Assembly: GCA_032622095.1 (NCBI GenBank)
Contig: CP136061.1
Coordinates: forward strand, 235,805,815-235,869,814
DNA: 64,000 nt
Source: Siphonodentalium dalli
Taxonomy: Eukaryota; Mollusca; Scaphopoda; Gadilida; Siphonodentaliidae
Direction: 5' to 3'
The notes beneath the pieces are model-generated. The model searched no databases and was not told the DNA's origin. It saw nothing but the letters and a program-made list of their open reading frames with translations. Below, one piece after another: positions 12,041-23,830 of this stretch; position 1 is the first letter of the stretch; each line of letters starts with the position of its first letter. Position numbers and translations under genes: made by a program.

Positions 12041-13440
12041 AATGATAGATTTTAAAAATCGGTATCTGATCACTCTGAGCTTTGATGTTGTGGGTTCCTC
12101 GACTTGAATCAAATATTTTTCACCTCCGAAGTCAAGGAAATAATAATCTGCGAGGGTTAATTCGGATTGAGTACCTTTAAAATTGCAAAAATTAAATTAA
12201 AATAATTTTGCCTTGAAAATTGGTCGCTTGACCAGATTCAACCTTCACCTGATGATTGCATTTTGAAGAAATATAGTAAAATGTGCTATATGGTTAATAT
12301 CGCTTGACTGGCGCCATGAATATTGGTCTGGAAATTAGAGAAATGTTAGAGGCAATACTAGTATCTCACTCTGACCCATGTCTAACTGTGGCCCACATTC
12401 CTCTATATCTGGTGCTGCGACATATTCTCGTGCAAATAGGTTTATTTGTACCTAAATATTCACATATGTTCATATTTTTTTTATTCATTTAAATTTGTTT
12501 AAATCAAAATTTAGAAAAACTAACGCCATTATACACTCTGCCAGGGAACCCTGAGTCACCACACCAAATTTCGTTGAAATCTGGGCACCAAAATTAACAA
12601 AGACGCGTTGGTCTCAACTTTACTCCAGTCTTATATGTGTATATATAAACAGTCCCATGAGACATGTATTCATTTATTGATGGACGTGTCATGGGCTCTT
12701 CATACAGGATCGCGTTCATTATTTCGAAGGTTCCATATTCCAAAGGTTCTTAGTCAGACATCGAAGGTTCGCTATTCTGAAGGTTTGCTATTCTGGGCGT
12801 ATTTAACCAGAAAAGGTGGACAACTCTAATACCAAGTAGTTATTATTACCACGATTTTACAGTTATCCATCTTTATCTGGAAGACCTCCCGTTTGACCTC
12901 GTCCTTATGGCACGATCAGGCCCAGAAACAATAAAACTATCAAACTGCAAAGATCGATATCTAATTACTCTGAACTTTGATGGGTGGGTTCCTCGACACT
13001 AATCAAATATTTTTTTCCCCACCGAAACCAAAGAAAGAGTTATTTAGCAGCGTCTTATCGGATTGAGTACCTTTAAGTTATTTCCTTCATTAAAAGAGTC
13101 TTATGATAAAGAACCCTCTCAAAACTTTAGAATATAAAATGAAACTTCAAAATAACAAGTTATAAAATCCTTCTGAATATCGAGGAATATAGAGAACCTT
13201 GGGAATGGCGAAACTTCGGTATAATGAACCTTGGGAATAGCGAACCTTTGGACACAGAGTGACATGTCGCCGTCCTACGGTCCATACGTACTGGCGTGAT
13301 CGTATATATCCCAAGTTGGCCAGAAATACAGGTACTCCTATGAAACATACATTTATCATTTTATAGATGGACGTACGTGTTTTGGGTTGTCCATACGTAT
13401 TGACGTAATCATATTAGTGTATACCTCTAGTGGAATACAA
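12040..13440. repeat. Old repeat cluster with direct and inverted copies
   Basis: A ~135-bp segment ending 'ggattgagtacctttaa' occurs at about 12050-12185 and again, diverged, at 12950-13085. A degenerate minisatellite built on 'gaaggttcgctattc' appears at about 12715-12800, and in the opposite orientation at about 13160-13265. Flanking 'gatggacgt' phrases (12678, 13369) support an ancient fold-back arrangement. Open frames across it are repeat artefacts. Confidence 0.5.
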
Positions 13441-13872
13441 GCCGGAACTATGCTTGTTGACGTTGTCGCCAAGAAATATGACGCACATTACGTCGATCGT
13501 CCGCTTCCGGTGATCCCCCCACAATTACTGGTTATTTGTCAGACTTAAATCACAATAAAGGTAGCTATAGTAACAATGAAAGTGACATTCATGGATTGAA
13601 CTTATCTGACTGAATGGTGTAGAATAAATACAGAACACAACTTGCATCATAATATCGAATCTTTTATCGAACTCGTTGCGGACGGCGCAAAGTTATATAT
13701 CATGATCAAATAAACCCGAAGCAACGCGAAATATTCATCGAAAACAACAATCATAAACTACAGCGATCGCAAGTGATTTGAAGAACGCCGTTACGTCATC
13801 GCACGCGCTGATATTAAACGTGTCTATTACCGATAATTATGAAACTGCTTTTATGGCCAAATTATGTGATAA

Positions 13873-13874
<2 letters not shown>

Positions 13875-13932
<58 letters not shown>
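13875..13932. repeat. AT dinucleotide microsatellite
   Basis: About 55 bases of uninterrupted AT repeats. Confidence 0.97.
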
Positions 13933-13934
<2 letters not shown>

Positions 13935-13939
13935 TTACA

Positions 13940-15065
13940 ACATTTTAAAGGTGCATTTTAAATGCTTTATAACTTTTTAGCCATTCTATGAAACCATGTA
14001 AGGTTGGATGCAGTTCTCTAATCTTACAGTAGTAGATGTATCTCTCAATTCGTTTAATCTTGTGGACCCATAACAGTATTTACAATATAACTAATATACC
14101 TGTTTTACAATATAACTAATATACCTGTTTGCCATAGGTAATTTCCGTTGACGCTATATACTATGGTGTCATGTGATTGGTCAACCCAAAGTGCGTAGAC
14201 ACCCTCAATTATATTACCAGCGAGGTAATATAATTAAGAGTATGTATCCACTCTGGTTTAGTCGCTTGCGCAGGTTATTTCTTGTTAGCTTCGTATGAAT
14301 GCAGTATCATTTACTATCATTTTCAGTAATAATTTTCTTGAATAAGAGTATTGAAATATATATTATACTTTCGTCCATGCTTCACTAATTGTTCCGAAAA
14401 TTATGTTCTACTGACGTTTAGAAAATGAGCTGCATTTATCCAATAAAATAGATGTTGTTACAGAACATTCATAAAATGACACCTTTCTGTCCCTGTGTGA
14501 CAAAAAGTGCACATTTCCGTCTCTGATAAGTTACATTCTCCACATCGTGATAACCCGATCCATAAGCATTTACCATGTACTTTGCATCAATGTATGAACA
14601 AATCTTCAATTTTGTTCCATCTCTCTTGGAATAGTTCATTTTTGTGACAACATTTTAAAGGTGCATTTTCAACTGCTTTAAACTTTTGGGCCATTCTATG
14701 AAAATATGTAAGTTTGGATGCAGTTTTCTAATCTTACAAAAGGAGTAAATATATCTCTTGATTAAGAGTATAGAAATATATCTTATACTTTCATTCATGC
14801 TTTCACAAATTGTTCCGAAAATTATGTTCTACTGACATTTAGAAAAGTATATATATCTCTTGATTAAGAGTATAGAAATATATTATACTTTCATTCAAGC
14901 TTTCACAAATTGTTCCGAAAATTATGTTCTACTGACATTTAGAAAATGAGCTGCATTTATCCAATAAAATAGATGTTGTTACAGAACATTCATAACATAA
15001 ATGTAGACATGTTTAAGTCACTGTTTGACACAAAGTGCACATTTCCGTCTGTGATAAGTTACATT
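13940..15065 (+). repeat. Partial tandem duplication (~700-bp period) with ~95-bp sub-duplication
   Basis: 'acaacattttaaaggtgcat' starts at about 13937 and again at about 14647. 'gagctgcatttatccaata' appears at about 14427 and 14947. A ~95-bp piece containing 'ttgttccgaaaattatgttc' occurs three times (about 14385, 14810, 14907). The copies differ by small substitutions. An unrelated hairpin sits inside at 14200-14243. No coding content. Confidence 0.7.
14186..14262. repeat. Imperfect hairpin
   Basis: 'caattatattacc' and 'ggtaatataatt' pair around a 5-base loop, and the pairing extends outward imperfectly through 'agtgcgtagacaccct' and 'agtatgtatccactct'. It could be the core of a MITE, but no terminal duplication was found. 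Confidence 0.6.
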
Positions 15066-15925
15066 TCATACGTTTGATATGAGTTTACATGACATGACTT
15101 ATTTTTGAATTGGAAAGATGTCTTGGTAATGGAACTTTTCTTTCTATATATCAATTTCCATATAGGTGGTGAAATGAGTCCTGATATAAATTTGTCAGAA
15201 TTTCTCAAACTCAAATATATCCGAGTTTTTGTCCAGACGGTCATTCAGAAAATAAACAACATTACTTACCCAGTGTTGGTTGATGAACATTTGATGATCT
15301 ATAATAATCTTTTGGTTATAAAGTAAGGGTTACGGTGGAAGTCTGGTGTAAGCATGTCCAGTCTTTAAAAACAATATTTTGCCCACCTTATTAAGACCAT
15401 ACTTGTGTAAATATTATGGCCTCCAAATGGTTCGATGTCGTCAATTGATATTTTGTTTTCAAAAAGAACTTAAGTGAGGAAATTTCAAGCCTCCTACTTA
15501 CAAAGTATAAATTATTACACTTCTTGCCTGGTTTCCCCAGATCACAAAAAGTTGAAAAGTAACTACTGAATTTCATCTGTCATTTCTTCAGATGGTGATG
15601 GCAGCACCGTGACACTTGGCAACTGTTGTCTTACCATAGAGACTGAGGTTTCTAAAATACCAGTCATTTAACAAATTGTATATGTTTAATTTCGTTTTGT
15701 AATTATTCTCGATGTAGCTATCATTAAATAAATCAAATTCAATCCCAAGGATAGTACAGACTGGTTGTGTTTCCATGATATTTTTGATCAGTTACCATTT
15801 CTTCATCACAACCCCTTTTCGCGCCAAGACATAGTGCTTGTGTTTGCCAAAGTTTAACTTTAATTTAACCGGATATATATGCAAATGCCTCGAATAAATT
15901 GAGTGCGGTATTGAGGCATTGTTAA
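15066..15925. other. AT-rich DNA, nothing recognised
   Basis: Short overlapping open frames on both strands, none with motifs or splice context. Confidence 0.35.
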
Positions 15926-15929
15926 TCAT

Positions 15930-16525
15930 CTTGTAGGAAGAGAGTCGTCTTTCTGTCCGTCCATAACAAATATTCCACAACACATCTCAAGTATCGATAT
16001 TCCAATGTTGATGTCCTTTGGTATGCCGGTGGACCGGCATTGTGGAAAGGTTTTGTCCGCACTTTGTCCAGAGTTATGGCCCTTTGTTGGACTTGGTGTA
16101 AAACGCGTCAACGCGTCCATAACAAACAACACTATGCTTTGGATGTCTTTATAATTGGATTTCGTTGTCTTTTGAATTTGAGTCCGAAGGAACATTCCAG
16201 CTTGTAACTCGGGTGTTAGTTATCGGATTTTGTTGTCCTTTAGCATGGTGAAAGCACATGTTTTGGTGGAAAGGATACCCACATACTGCGGGTTTCGTCC
16301 ATTAATTTTGACCAGGGTTACGGCCGTTGTTTGACTTGGAAATTTGTGATTTGAGGATTCGGGGGTATTTAGTGCAGACCTTCATCTGTCCTTCATAGTG
16401 CGGGTTTTGTCTGCACATTTGACCAGAGTTATGGCCCTTTGCCATAGCTATTACCCGGGATTTGTTTTGTCCATACTTTTTCCAGACTTGTGGCCCTTTG
16501 TCAGAGTTATGACCCGGGGTTAAAC
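15930..16525 (-). repeat. Degenerate tandem repeat of the molluscan 'gagttatggccctttg' type
   Basis: At least four copies of a ~100-150-bp unit contain variants of 'gttttgtccgcactttg' followed by 'cagagttatggccctttg' and 'gacttgg' (about 16050, 16290, 16405, 16475). Units of this kind are very common in molluscan introns and intergenic DNA (recalled knowledge, not searched). A lone copy is near 9130. Strand is assigned arbitrarily. Confidence 0.65.
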
Positions 16526-17525
16526 TGAGATAAATGCCCCACTATTACTTCACTTTCTCTGTAAATTTAGCCAGTATTGTGTTGCACTTGTTTGTATGTC
16601 AGAGCATACAATGAGTGGCTGAATGTCGGCAGATACAAGGAACGAATAAAGTCGGGCCCTTTTATATCCTGGCCCCCTCCACGTGAATCTTTTTGAATCA
16701 GGGTTATTAAATCTCTATACATCGTGTGAATCTAAAATCTGTATACCCTGGAGAATGGTCTCATTTGATTTAACGTTGTTTCTATGTTTGTAGTTGGTTG
16801 AATCAATGGTATAATGATGATGTACTTTCCGATCGCCACCTATCGGTATCGTCACTTTTTGCAGTTGTTCAATTTTCAGGGGGGGGGGGTGTCCCTGTAT
16901 AACTCTGGTTTGTCACCATTTGGTCCATATATTGCACATAAGGTTATTCTCTTATATTGGATTGTGATATCCACAATTATAACGTTTCATTCAGTGTCTG
17001 TTAAAGTACTGTGTGGTACTGTGTTAAAGGTGGTTTGATAACCTTATTCTGCTTTCCATTTTAACTACTATTTTGGTTGAGTGAGTGTCAATATGAATTG
17101 ATATATCATATTTTTGTCGACATTTTTGAAAAGTAGCTCATCTTTTTACCTGGCCTGAGGATAGCCCACGACAGTTCAATGAACCAATATTTATGTTCGC
17201 CATTGATCTTATAACAGGATTTTGAAACAAACCAGTGTTCTACAACTTTCCTGCATCATGACTGTACATACTGAAATATAAACCATTTTTGTATAACAAT
17301 ATCAACAATAACATACTCCCCCGTATGTAGTACACGCAGCATAGCACACGCACAACATATGAAAAAGAGATGATGAATGGAGCATGTTGTCCTCAATTTA
17401 TGCGTGCACATCCCTCCTGCGAGCCTCGATAGAAAATGTCAAGGAAATAGAATATAATAATACATATTTTCAACATTGATTTTTTTTTTGGTAGTACACA
17501 TCTTCATGTTTAATGTTTTCTACGT
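16526..17525. other. Intergenic DNA, nothing recognised
   Basis: No gene or repeat is supported. A G10 tract lies at about 16879-16888. The open frame at 16814-17038 has no recognisable features. Confidence 0.3.
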
Positions 17526-17534
17526 TAACCCCAT

Positions 17535-17725
17535 AATGATGGGAGCTGCGCTGGTGCAATATTAAAAACCTGTGCCAGTGCACTCTCCTACACGCGCGAG
17601 TCTCTCACAAGAGCTTGCACCGGCCCACAAGGTCAAGTATTGTTAGGCCAATGTAATCCCCCATATATGTGAAGCCCACATGGGAGACCCACATATATAA
17701 GAGAATGCACTGGAACAGGGTTCTT
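17535..17725. mobile_element. Degenerate relative of the nested-hairpin MITE
   Basis: 'cctgtgccagtgcactctcc', 'ggccaatgtaatcccccata' and 'tataagagaatgcactgg' mirror the hairpin arms of the elements at 5145 and 18224, at clearly lower identity. The TTAA-bounded termini are not recognisable. It is an old member of the family or of a related one. Confidence 0.55.
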
Positions 17726-18223
17726 GCAAAATTTCAGGAAGCGCCAGTCACGAAAGTGCCAAACAGTAAAGCAATAAATTATATGCTTAACGTATGAGGT
17801 AGACTAGCGCAATAATACATAAAGTTATTTCATCACTGCAATAGTTTTGAAACTGTACACTTGAGTTAAGCAAATTTAGTCATGAAAGAGCTCAAAACAA
17901 AGTTTCAATTGATCGCGACATTCTTATAGTTACCTTCCACTATAAAAAGCAGCATTGCGTTATATGCTTGTTGCATAACTGTAATGGTCTTTATATTTGA
18001 GGCGGCTTACGATAAATATGAGCTATTTTACCACTAGATTCTTGTGATAACAATTAAAAAGTCAGCCGTGTATATATGCAGTGTATATATGCAATCCTCT
18101 TTGAGAATCAACACACGTTTGTTGGTAGCATAGCTCTCATAGAGCTTTTGGTTGAAATTATTTGTTATCGCTAGTTCATCCATTCTAAACAGATGAAGCA
18201 GACCTACATCATGTTTGGTTTAT

Positions 18224-18616
18224 CCCTTTACCCAACAGAACGGCCCTGTGCCAATGCATTCTCTTATATATGCGAGTCGACCATAGGTCGCCTCGCATAT
18301 ATAAGAGAATGCATTGGCTTAACACATTAAAAATTATAAAATTGTTAAAGAATGTAAGAAAAAATGGTAAAAAGTGTTAAAAAAAGATTTTTTTTTAGGC
18401 CAATGCATTCTCTTATATATGCGAGGCGACCTATGGTCGACTCGCATATATAAGAGAATGCATTGGCACAGGGCATAACTGTAACTATCACAATGTGGTC
18501 AAGGAGCCGGTTCCAGTGATATCCATATTTGTATGGTTTTATTGAGACAGACCGAAGATATTTTAGGCTGTTGAAGCTTTATTTGGCCGGTTTTGGCCGG
18601 TTTGTTGGGTAAAGGG
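18224..18616. mobile_element. piggyBac-type MITE with nested hairpins, copy 2
   Basis: Nearly identical to 5145-5536, in the same orientation: the same CCCTTTACCCAACA ends, the same two mirrored hairpins (about 18247-18317 and 18397-18467) and only a handful of substitutions. The right target is TTAA (18617-18620); the left one reads TTAT (18220-18223), a presumed point mutation. The two copies are 13 kb apart and their flanks differ, so they are independent insertions of a recently mobile family. Confidence 0.85.
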
Positions 18617-19089
18617 TTAAATGCTAGAACGGAATTATGACTGAAGCCACTATATTAATTACACATGCAGGATTTTGAACAAGTAGCCACTATTCCTTGT
18701 CAACACAAACCCATTGCGGTGGAGGGAAACCATTTCCTATTGCGAAAACAAAGTGATGACCATGCCACAGCCAATTAAGCAATATAGTTGCCAGAGCATC
18801 TAAGTTTTATTAGTCTACAATGAATTATACAATGAATTATCAAAATCAGTTAATATGTCTAATGAAACACTCCTGAAAATTTCAGGTTTATATATATTAA
18901 CTGAGTGAATCAGGTATTACACATAATAACTGAAAATTTCAGTTATTATACATAATAACTGATAATACGTATTAACTGTAACATATATACATATGTATGA
19001 CGTGTTAACAAGTGTTAAAATAAATCTATTTTATTACTGCGGTAGTTTTTATTTAAACTTTATACTAGAGTTATTTATCTTATTCCCCA

Positions 19090-19470
19090 TGTGGGCACGG
19101 GGTAAAATATGCCTACCGGCCCACTGCGAGGTGTACGATTCTCATAATGTGGCATCATGTTTGCCGCGGGTTGCATCCTGTGAGGTGTGGTGTAGTAGTT
19201 CTGGAGAAACTATGGCGGCCGTATCACGTGGGTCATCGACCTGCGGGTACGGGTTAGATCATAGTCCTCGTTGGTACTACATCTCTTCAGGACGGTCGAT
19301 TGAGTTAACTCGGCTCTATCAATCGGCTAGTCGCGCATTTCTACAGTGTTTAGGATTAGATTTCGGTCAACTGTGGTATTTTGTTCCTGGTGTCTAGTTG
19401 TGTGTTCTGTTATTCGTGTATGTTGATTCGTTCGTGCCATGTCAATTTTCATTTCGTCTTCAATTTTGTA
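19090..19470 (+). mobile_element. Probable 5' untranslated region of the Jockey-like LINE
   Basis: A comparatively GC-rich block immediately upstream of the LINE ORF1 frame. The change in base composition near 19090 and its position suggest the element's 5' UTR and internal promoter. It is open for about 134 codons in one frame, but the translation has no recognisable domain. Its exact start is not visible. Confidence 0.45.
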
Positions 19471-20260
19471 ATGTTCACGCCTGATGCTGATTACTTTGTC
19501 CTTGGGTTTGATCCGAATGTCAAGAGACCTTCTGTGTTTGGCATTGATAAAACGCAACAAAGCATAGCCACACAAGTAAAATATATCAAACCAATCAGGA
19601 CTGGGCCACTAAGTAGCTGTTTTCTGATTGAATGTACAAGAAAAATTCAATCTGGCGCTCTGATGCAATTAACGTATATTGCACAAACACCAGTGTTGCT
19701 TACTAAAGACAAGACATTGAACAGTAGCAGAGCTGTGTTGAGAACTCGCGATATAGCTGATTCCGCGTCAGAGTCGGCACCAAATGGAGTTACAGATGTT
19801 CGTAGATTTTCAAAGACAGTTGATGGACAAAAAGTTCATTTGAACAGTTCTCTTCTGACCTTTATAACGGTGCGAACATCCACCAGCATTGAAGGTTTGG
19901 CATATGAAGTTAGATTTAAGTACTTATGTTCCAAATCCATTACGATGTTTTAACTGTCAGGTATATGTCATGGTCAGGAACATTGTAAAAGCAAAGAAAC
20001 CATATTCGCTGTTCTAATTGTGGACATGATCATAAGCATTGAACAAAACCAAAACAAAATTATGTCAAGGTTCACATGTTGCAGTGTATCGTTCATGTCC
20101 CATATGGGACTATGAACTCAAATTCAAAGATGTAAGGCTGAGCAACATCTATCTAATTTCGAAGCAGAGACAATAGTTGGTGATCGACCATCTATCCAAT
20201 CAATCACATACTCGGCTGCCGTTTCTACAGAACAACATCATTCGTATATGGCAAACACAA
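19471..20260 (+). pseudogene. Non-LTR retrotransposon ORF1 (Jockey-like, zinc-knuckle), degraded
   Basis: Encodes the nucleic-acid-binding ORF1 protein of a Jockey-type LINE. In the first frame (to the stop at 19951-19953): 'GIDKTQQSIATQVKYIKPI', 'SSRAVLRTRDIAD', 'GVTDVRRFSKTVDGQKVHLN', which match the ORF1 protein I recall from many molluscan LINEs. After a frameshift the typical 'YVPNPLRCFNC' continues into decayed CCHC knuckles: 'CHGQEHC' (about 19968), 'RCSNCGHDHKH' (about 20010) and 'SHVAVYRSCPIWDYE' (about 20075), then a short 'SITYSAAVS' segment near 20200. At least three frameshifts and a stop are present, so it is not functional. Confidence 0.8.
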
Positions 20261-20961
20261 TTTGACCAGACCGATATCACTCCGGTTCCTGACCCTGTTC
20301 CTTGGCCATGGAAACATCTACAGAAGTTACAACAGTTGTTCCAAAAACAAAAATCGACTCAAATTGAGCCAGATACTACAACACATCCTATTTATGTTGT
20401 TGTTCTTATTGCATCAAAACAAAAAAATCGCCAAAATCACTCAAACGTTTCGACTTTCAGAAACAGCGGTTCATATTTGAACTTTCAAATTTTGAACAGA
20501 ATTTTTATGAGAAACGATTAACTCTAAAACACACCAGACAGTATTTGTGGATTGAAGCTGTCGGTTGGGTGAAAGATGACATTCTGTCTCACCCACCCGA
20601 ACGTCAGCTTGACGCATTGGTAAAGGTCCATGAGCTATTCATTAAATATATATATAAATATCTAGTCAATGCAAAATCTCATGTTGGAAACTACTTTACA
20701 TAGTTTGATGTTCAGCCCAGGCAATTTAATGGTATTTATTTGCTATAGAGTATGTATGCTTGTTCTACTTTTATGCGTTTTTATTTTTATGTTATATTAT
20801 GCTTCCACACTATTCAGTTTATATTTATTTATATTCCTGACTCCAAACGGAAACATTTCCTCTGGTGTGCTTTTATTTATACATATTAATTGTTTTAATC
20901 TAATCCACTGTGTGATTTATATGCACAGTTGCTCCGCTACGATCTTTTTTATACCTGATTC

Positions 20962-21020
20962 TGTTGGTCGTGATATGGCCTAGCGGCTACATTACGTTAA
21001 ACCTTCAATCAATCCAAACC
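20962..21020 (+). mobile_element. 3' fragment of a SINE, plus orientation
   Basis: 'gtcgtgatatggcctagcgg', 'ctacatta' and 'aaccttcaatcaatcc' match the 3' end of the complete SINE at 21088-21376 read on the other strand. Only the tail is present. It lies in LINE sequence between ORF1 and ORF2. Confidence 0.65.
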
Positions 21021-21087
21021 ATCTATGTCTAATGCTGCTCGAGCTCCTCTCCAAATTCTAGAATGTCACAAATTGGTCTTTAGTAAT

Positions 21088-21376
21088 TGATTGATTGGTT
21101 GATTGGGGTTTAATGTAGCTTTCAGCTACTAAGGTCATATCACGACATTGCCAGTTTTAATAGCGGAGGAAATCCGCACACAGCGATTTCAATTGCTAAC
21201 TCGTCGGCCATGTGCGTCAAACCATCGGCCATCGGCGAGTAACTACACCAGATAACGATTTCGAGTTACCAAGTCCACTACACGATGGAAACATGTAGAT
21301 TTGAACCCCCGTCGCCAGCGCTGGGAGCTAGACGGCTTGGACTTGTACCCCTAACCGACTGAGCCACCGAGGCACC
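21088..21376 (-). mobile_element. tRNA-derived SINE, complete, with 13-bp TSD
   Basis: Read on the minus strand it starts 'tgcctcggtggctcagtcgg', which contains a polymerase III A box (TGGCTCAGTCGG), then a B box 'GGTTCAAATCT', a ~200-base body and a tail of TTGATTGA-type repeats. It is flanked by the perfect duplication GGTCTTTAGTAAT (21075-21087 and 21377-21389), the hallmark of LINE-mediated insertion. The target is the decayed Jockey-like LINE, so the SINE is younger than that LINE. Confidence 0.88.
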
Positions 21377-21417
21377 GGTCTTTAGTAATAACTTAAAAAG
21401 GGAAAACAATAAATACC

Positions 21418-22120
21418 ATGACCGCTGAAATAAATTTTGGTGAACTCCAGGTGGAAAATTTGACATCACAAACAGAAATGAAAGAGATGACTGTCGAAAA
21501 AATCAATCCATACGAACTCATGAATCACTCTTGTGACTGTTATGCACCCATTAAATTTCTGGACAAATTAAAACAAATTCAAAGACATGTATCGTATTGT
21601 TAGTCCTTAACAGCCGACGTATAAATGCGAACTGGGATTCAACGATTATTTATGTAACATCGAAAACAACATCGCTTCCATATAACGATGGATGAGGTGG
21701 GGTTGGATTATTTATCAAAACTGGCATAACATTTAGATATAGACCTGACTTATCTGTATTTGTACCACACGTCGCCGAAACGTTATTTGTTGAAATTAAT
21801 CCTAACAAAAAAACTCATACGTGGTAGGAGTAATATACCGACCTAACAAATCTCCAACAGCAGATATCGATGAATTCATGACATAATGGTCAAACTTTAT
21901 GAATCGCACTCTAAAATGTATTCGATTGGGGACCTACTAAGCTCTGATAATCAACGAAAACCGGTCATTTTATAGATAACATATCTGAACGTGGTCTCCG
22001 CCCTCATTACAAAACCTACTCGGGTCACGGAATATTCAACAACATTGACTGAACATATCTATACGAACTCAAAGTGGAAATATGATTGCGGAATAATATT
22101 ATGAGATGTCTGTTCATTTT
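21418..22120 (+). pseudogene. LINE ORF2, endonuclease domain, degraded
   Basis: N-terminal part of ORF2: an apurinic/apyrimidinic-type endonuclease in several frames. Recognisable blocks are 'RRINANWDS' (about 21615), 'GGVGLFIKTGITFRYRPDLS' (about 21698), 'VPHVAETLFVEINPNKKTHT' (about 21768), 'VGVIYRPN' (about 21825) and 'LITKPTRVTEYSTTLTEHIY' (about 22010). These are the usual order for Jockey-superfamily elements. Multiple frameshifts and stops; non-functional. Confidence 0.8.
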
Positions 22121-23064
22121 GCAACATATTACATTGAAAATTAATTACCTCACAACGATATCAACACAGCACAACAATCCATAGAACCCACTCGAAAATT
22201 AATGAAAAAATTAAACTCATTTAATGAAAGGCAGTCTACTATTCTACTCATTATTCGGTTGCAAATATACAGAACAAGATTATGAAATAAAATTTATAGG
22301 ACAATATATTGCAGCATATTATCAAGCATATCAGATACACCGAGAAATGGAACCATGGATTATAAACGGTTTATTACAATCATCATTGAATAAAAGAAAG
22401 TTATTCACCAAAAAAACTAGTACAGTCATCGGAAGTCAATATAGATAAATATAAATCATATTGTAAAATATTCAACCAAGAGCAACTGAGTGAAAAGGAA
22501 AAACCCTGTAACATATAATTCAATTCTCGAAGAAAACAAAACTAACATGAGACGAACATGGACCATCTTAAAAGACACTCTTAAATTATCCATTTGTTCA
22601 CATGGTCTTCCAAAAAAATACATAATTTCGAAACAGAACAATTTCAGATCCGGCAGCTATTGCTCAATCATTTAACGCAATATCCTGACAATAGGTCAGA
22701 TTGCCGCTGATAAAGTAGAGAAATTTCTAGATATGCAAGCCCTTGATTGTTTGTCAGAAAGAACCAAAAGAACTTCTGCCTTCCAGAAATATCAGTGTTG
22801 GAGATTGTAGATACGTGCACCAAACTGTCCAATAAAAGTTGCGTCGACTTTTTTAATATATCAACGAAGCGAATGAGAAATACTATCAATGAAACAGCAA
22901 ACGCGCTTTCAAAAATAATAAATTTATCTTTCAAACAAGGAGTCGTCCCAAAAGTAATACCAATATACAAAAATAGTACCCGCGAAAATAACAGACCAAT
23001 CCATATTCCTCCAGCTTTCTCAAAAATTATGGAAAAACTTAAGCATAAATGTATAAACTCTTTC
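22121..23064 (+). pseudogene. LINE ORF2, reverse transcriptase N-terminal half, interrupted
   Basis: Continues ORF2: 'EPWIINGLLQSSLNKRKLF' (about 22350), 'NLSFKQGVVPKVIPIYKN' (about 22920) and 'NRPIHIPPAFSKIMEKL' (about 22990) correspond to the linker and the first reverse transcriptase blocks. The frame reaches 'INSF' at 23052-23063, where the giant palindrome is inserted. It resumes at 30820 with 'LTNFDIL', in frame if one copy of the 6-bp duplication is removed. The frame is otherwise already damaged upstream. Confidence 0.85.
23059..23064. repeat. 6-bp target-site duplication (left)
   Basis: TCTTTC, identical to 30814-30819 on the other side of the 7.75-kb palindrome. Confidence 0.85.
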
Positions 23065-23078
23065 AGTAGTACATGGGA

Positions 23079-23345
23079 CTCGTTAACCTCAGATTCGTTA
23101 ACCCCAGATTCGTTAACCTCAGATTCGTTAACCTCAGATTCGTTAACCTCAGATTCGTTAACCCCAGATTCGTTAACCTCAGATTCGTTAACCCCAGATT
23201 CGTTAACCTCAGATTCGTTAACCCCAGATTCGTTAACCCCAGATTCGTTAACCTCAGATTCGTTGACGGCAGATTCCTTAACCCCAGATTCGTTGACGGC
23301 AGATTCGTTGACGGCAGGTTCGTTGACGGCAGATTCGTTGGGTGC
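23079..23345 (+). repeat. 15-bp subterminal minisatellite, left arm (18 units)
   Basis: Eighteen units of a 15-mer of the form 'cagattcgttaacct' with variants ending 'ccc' or 'ggc'. Because 15 is a multiple of three, it is open in several frames on both strands, which produces spurious Ser-Asp-Leu, Asn-Glu-Ser or Leu-Thr-Asn repeat proteins. Confidence 0.95.
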
Positions 23346-23443
23346 AATCGTAAAATTGGTCATAAGTGTATTTTGAGTATGTTCGTACTATAGTACTCTA
23401 TATTTGAGAATCGTTGATCAAAATGGGCGTAAGTATATTTTCG

Positions 23444-23830
23444 ATATGGGCGTGTCCAAAAAAATTCAAAAACTTCAAAAATTTCAAATTTTTTCAAAAA
23501 TTTCAATATAATGAAGATGACGAGCAACAAATTTTCGACTGGCCTGAGGCATTACGTTATGGAATGAATACGACAGCGGATCAGAGAGCAGATCAGAGAG
23601 CGGATCAGAGAGCGGATCAGACAATTGGTCTTCTGAAAGTTCATATCGGGACATAGAAGCCGATTTTTGAAGTACTAGCTCACAATCATCTTTTACCTGT
23701 TCAGAATGTCAGTTACCAACACCAGCTCGAGGATTGGGACCTGGAAATTGAACTTATGGAGGAGTACACATATCTGTTGGACAGTGCGTATTCATCCAAA
23801 GAAATGTCTGATTCTGTCAACTGGGATTAA
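23444..23830 (+). pseudogene. Small acidic Ser-rich ORF, left-arm copy, frameshifted
   Basis: Counterpart of 30106-30492 in the right arm. The frame beginning near 'MGVSK' is shifted by one base in an A tract, continues in another frame through 'QYNEDDEQQIFDWPEALRYG', and is shifted again after 'GMN' by loss of one base relative to the right arm. Downstream 'YQHQLEDWDLEIELMEEYTY' and 'SDSVNWD' end at the TAA near 23828. The function is not recognised. Confidence 0.5.

Noticed and set aside
22668-23376. Open frames of 209-231 codons across the 15-bp repeat on both strands, with long Ser-Asp-Leu or Asn-Glu-Ser runs
   Set aside because: They arise because the 15-mer is a multiple of three and lacks stops in several frames at once; the non-repeat part belongs to the decayed LINE reverse transcriptase.
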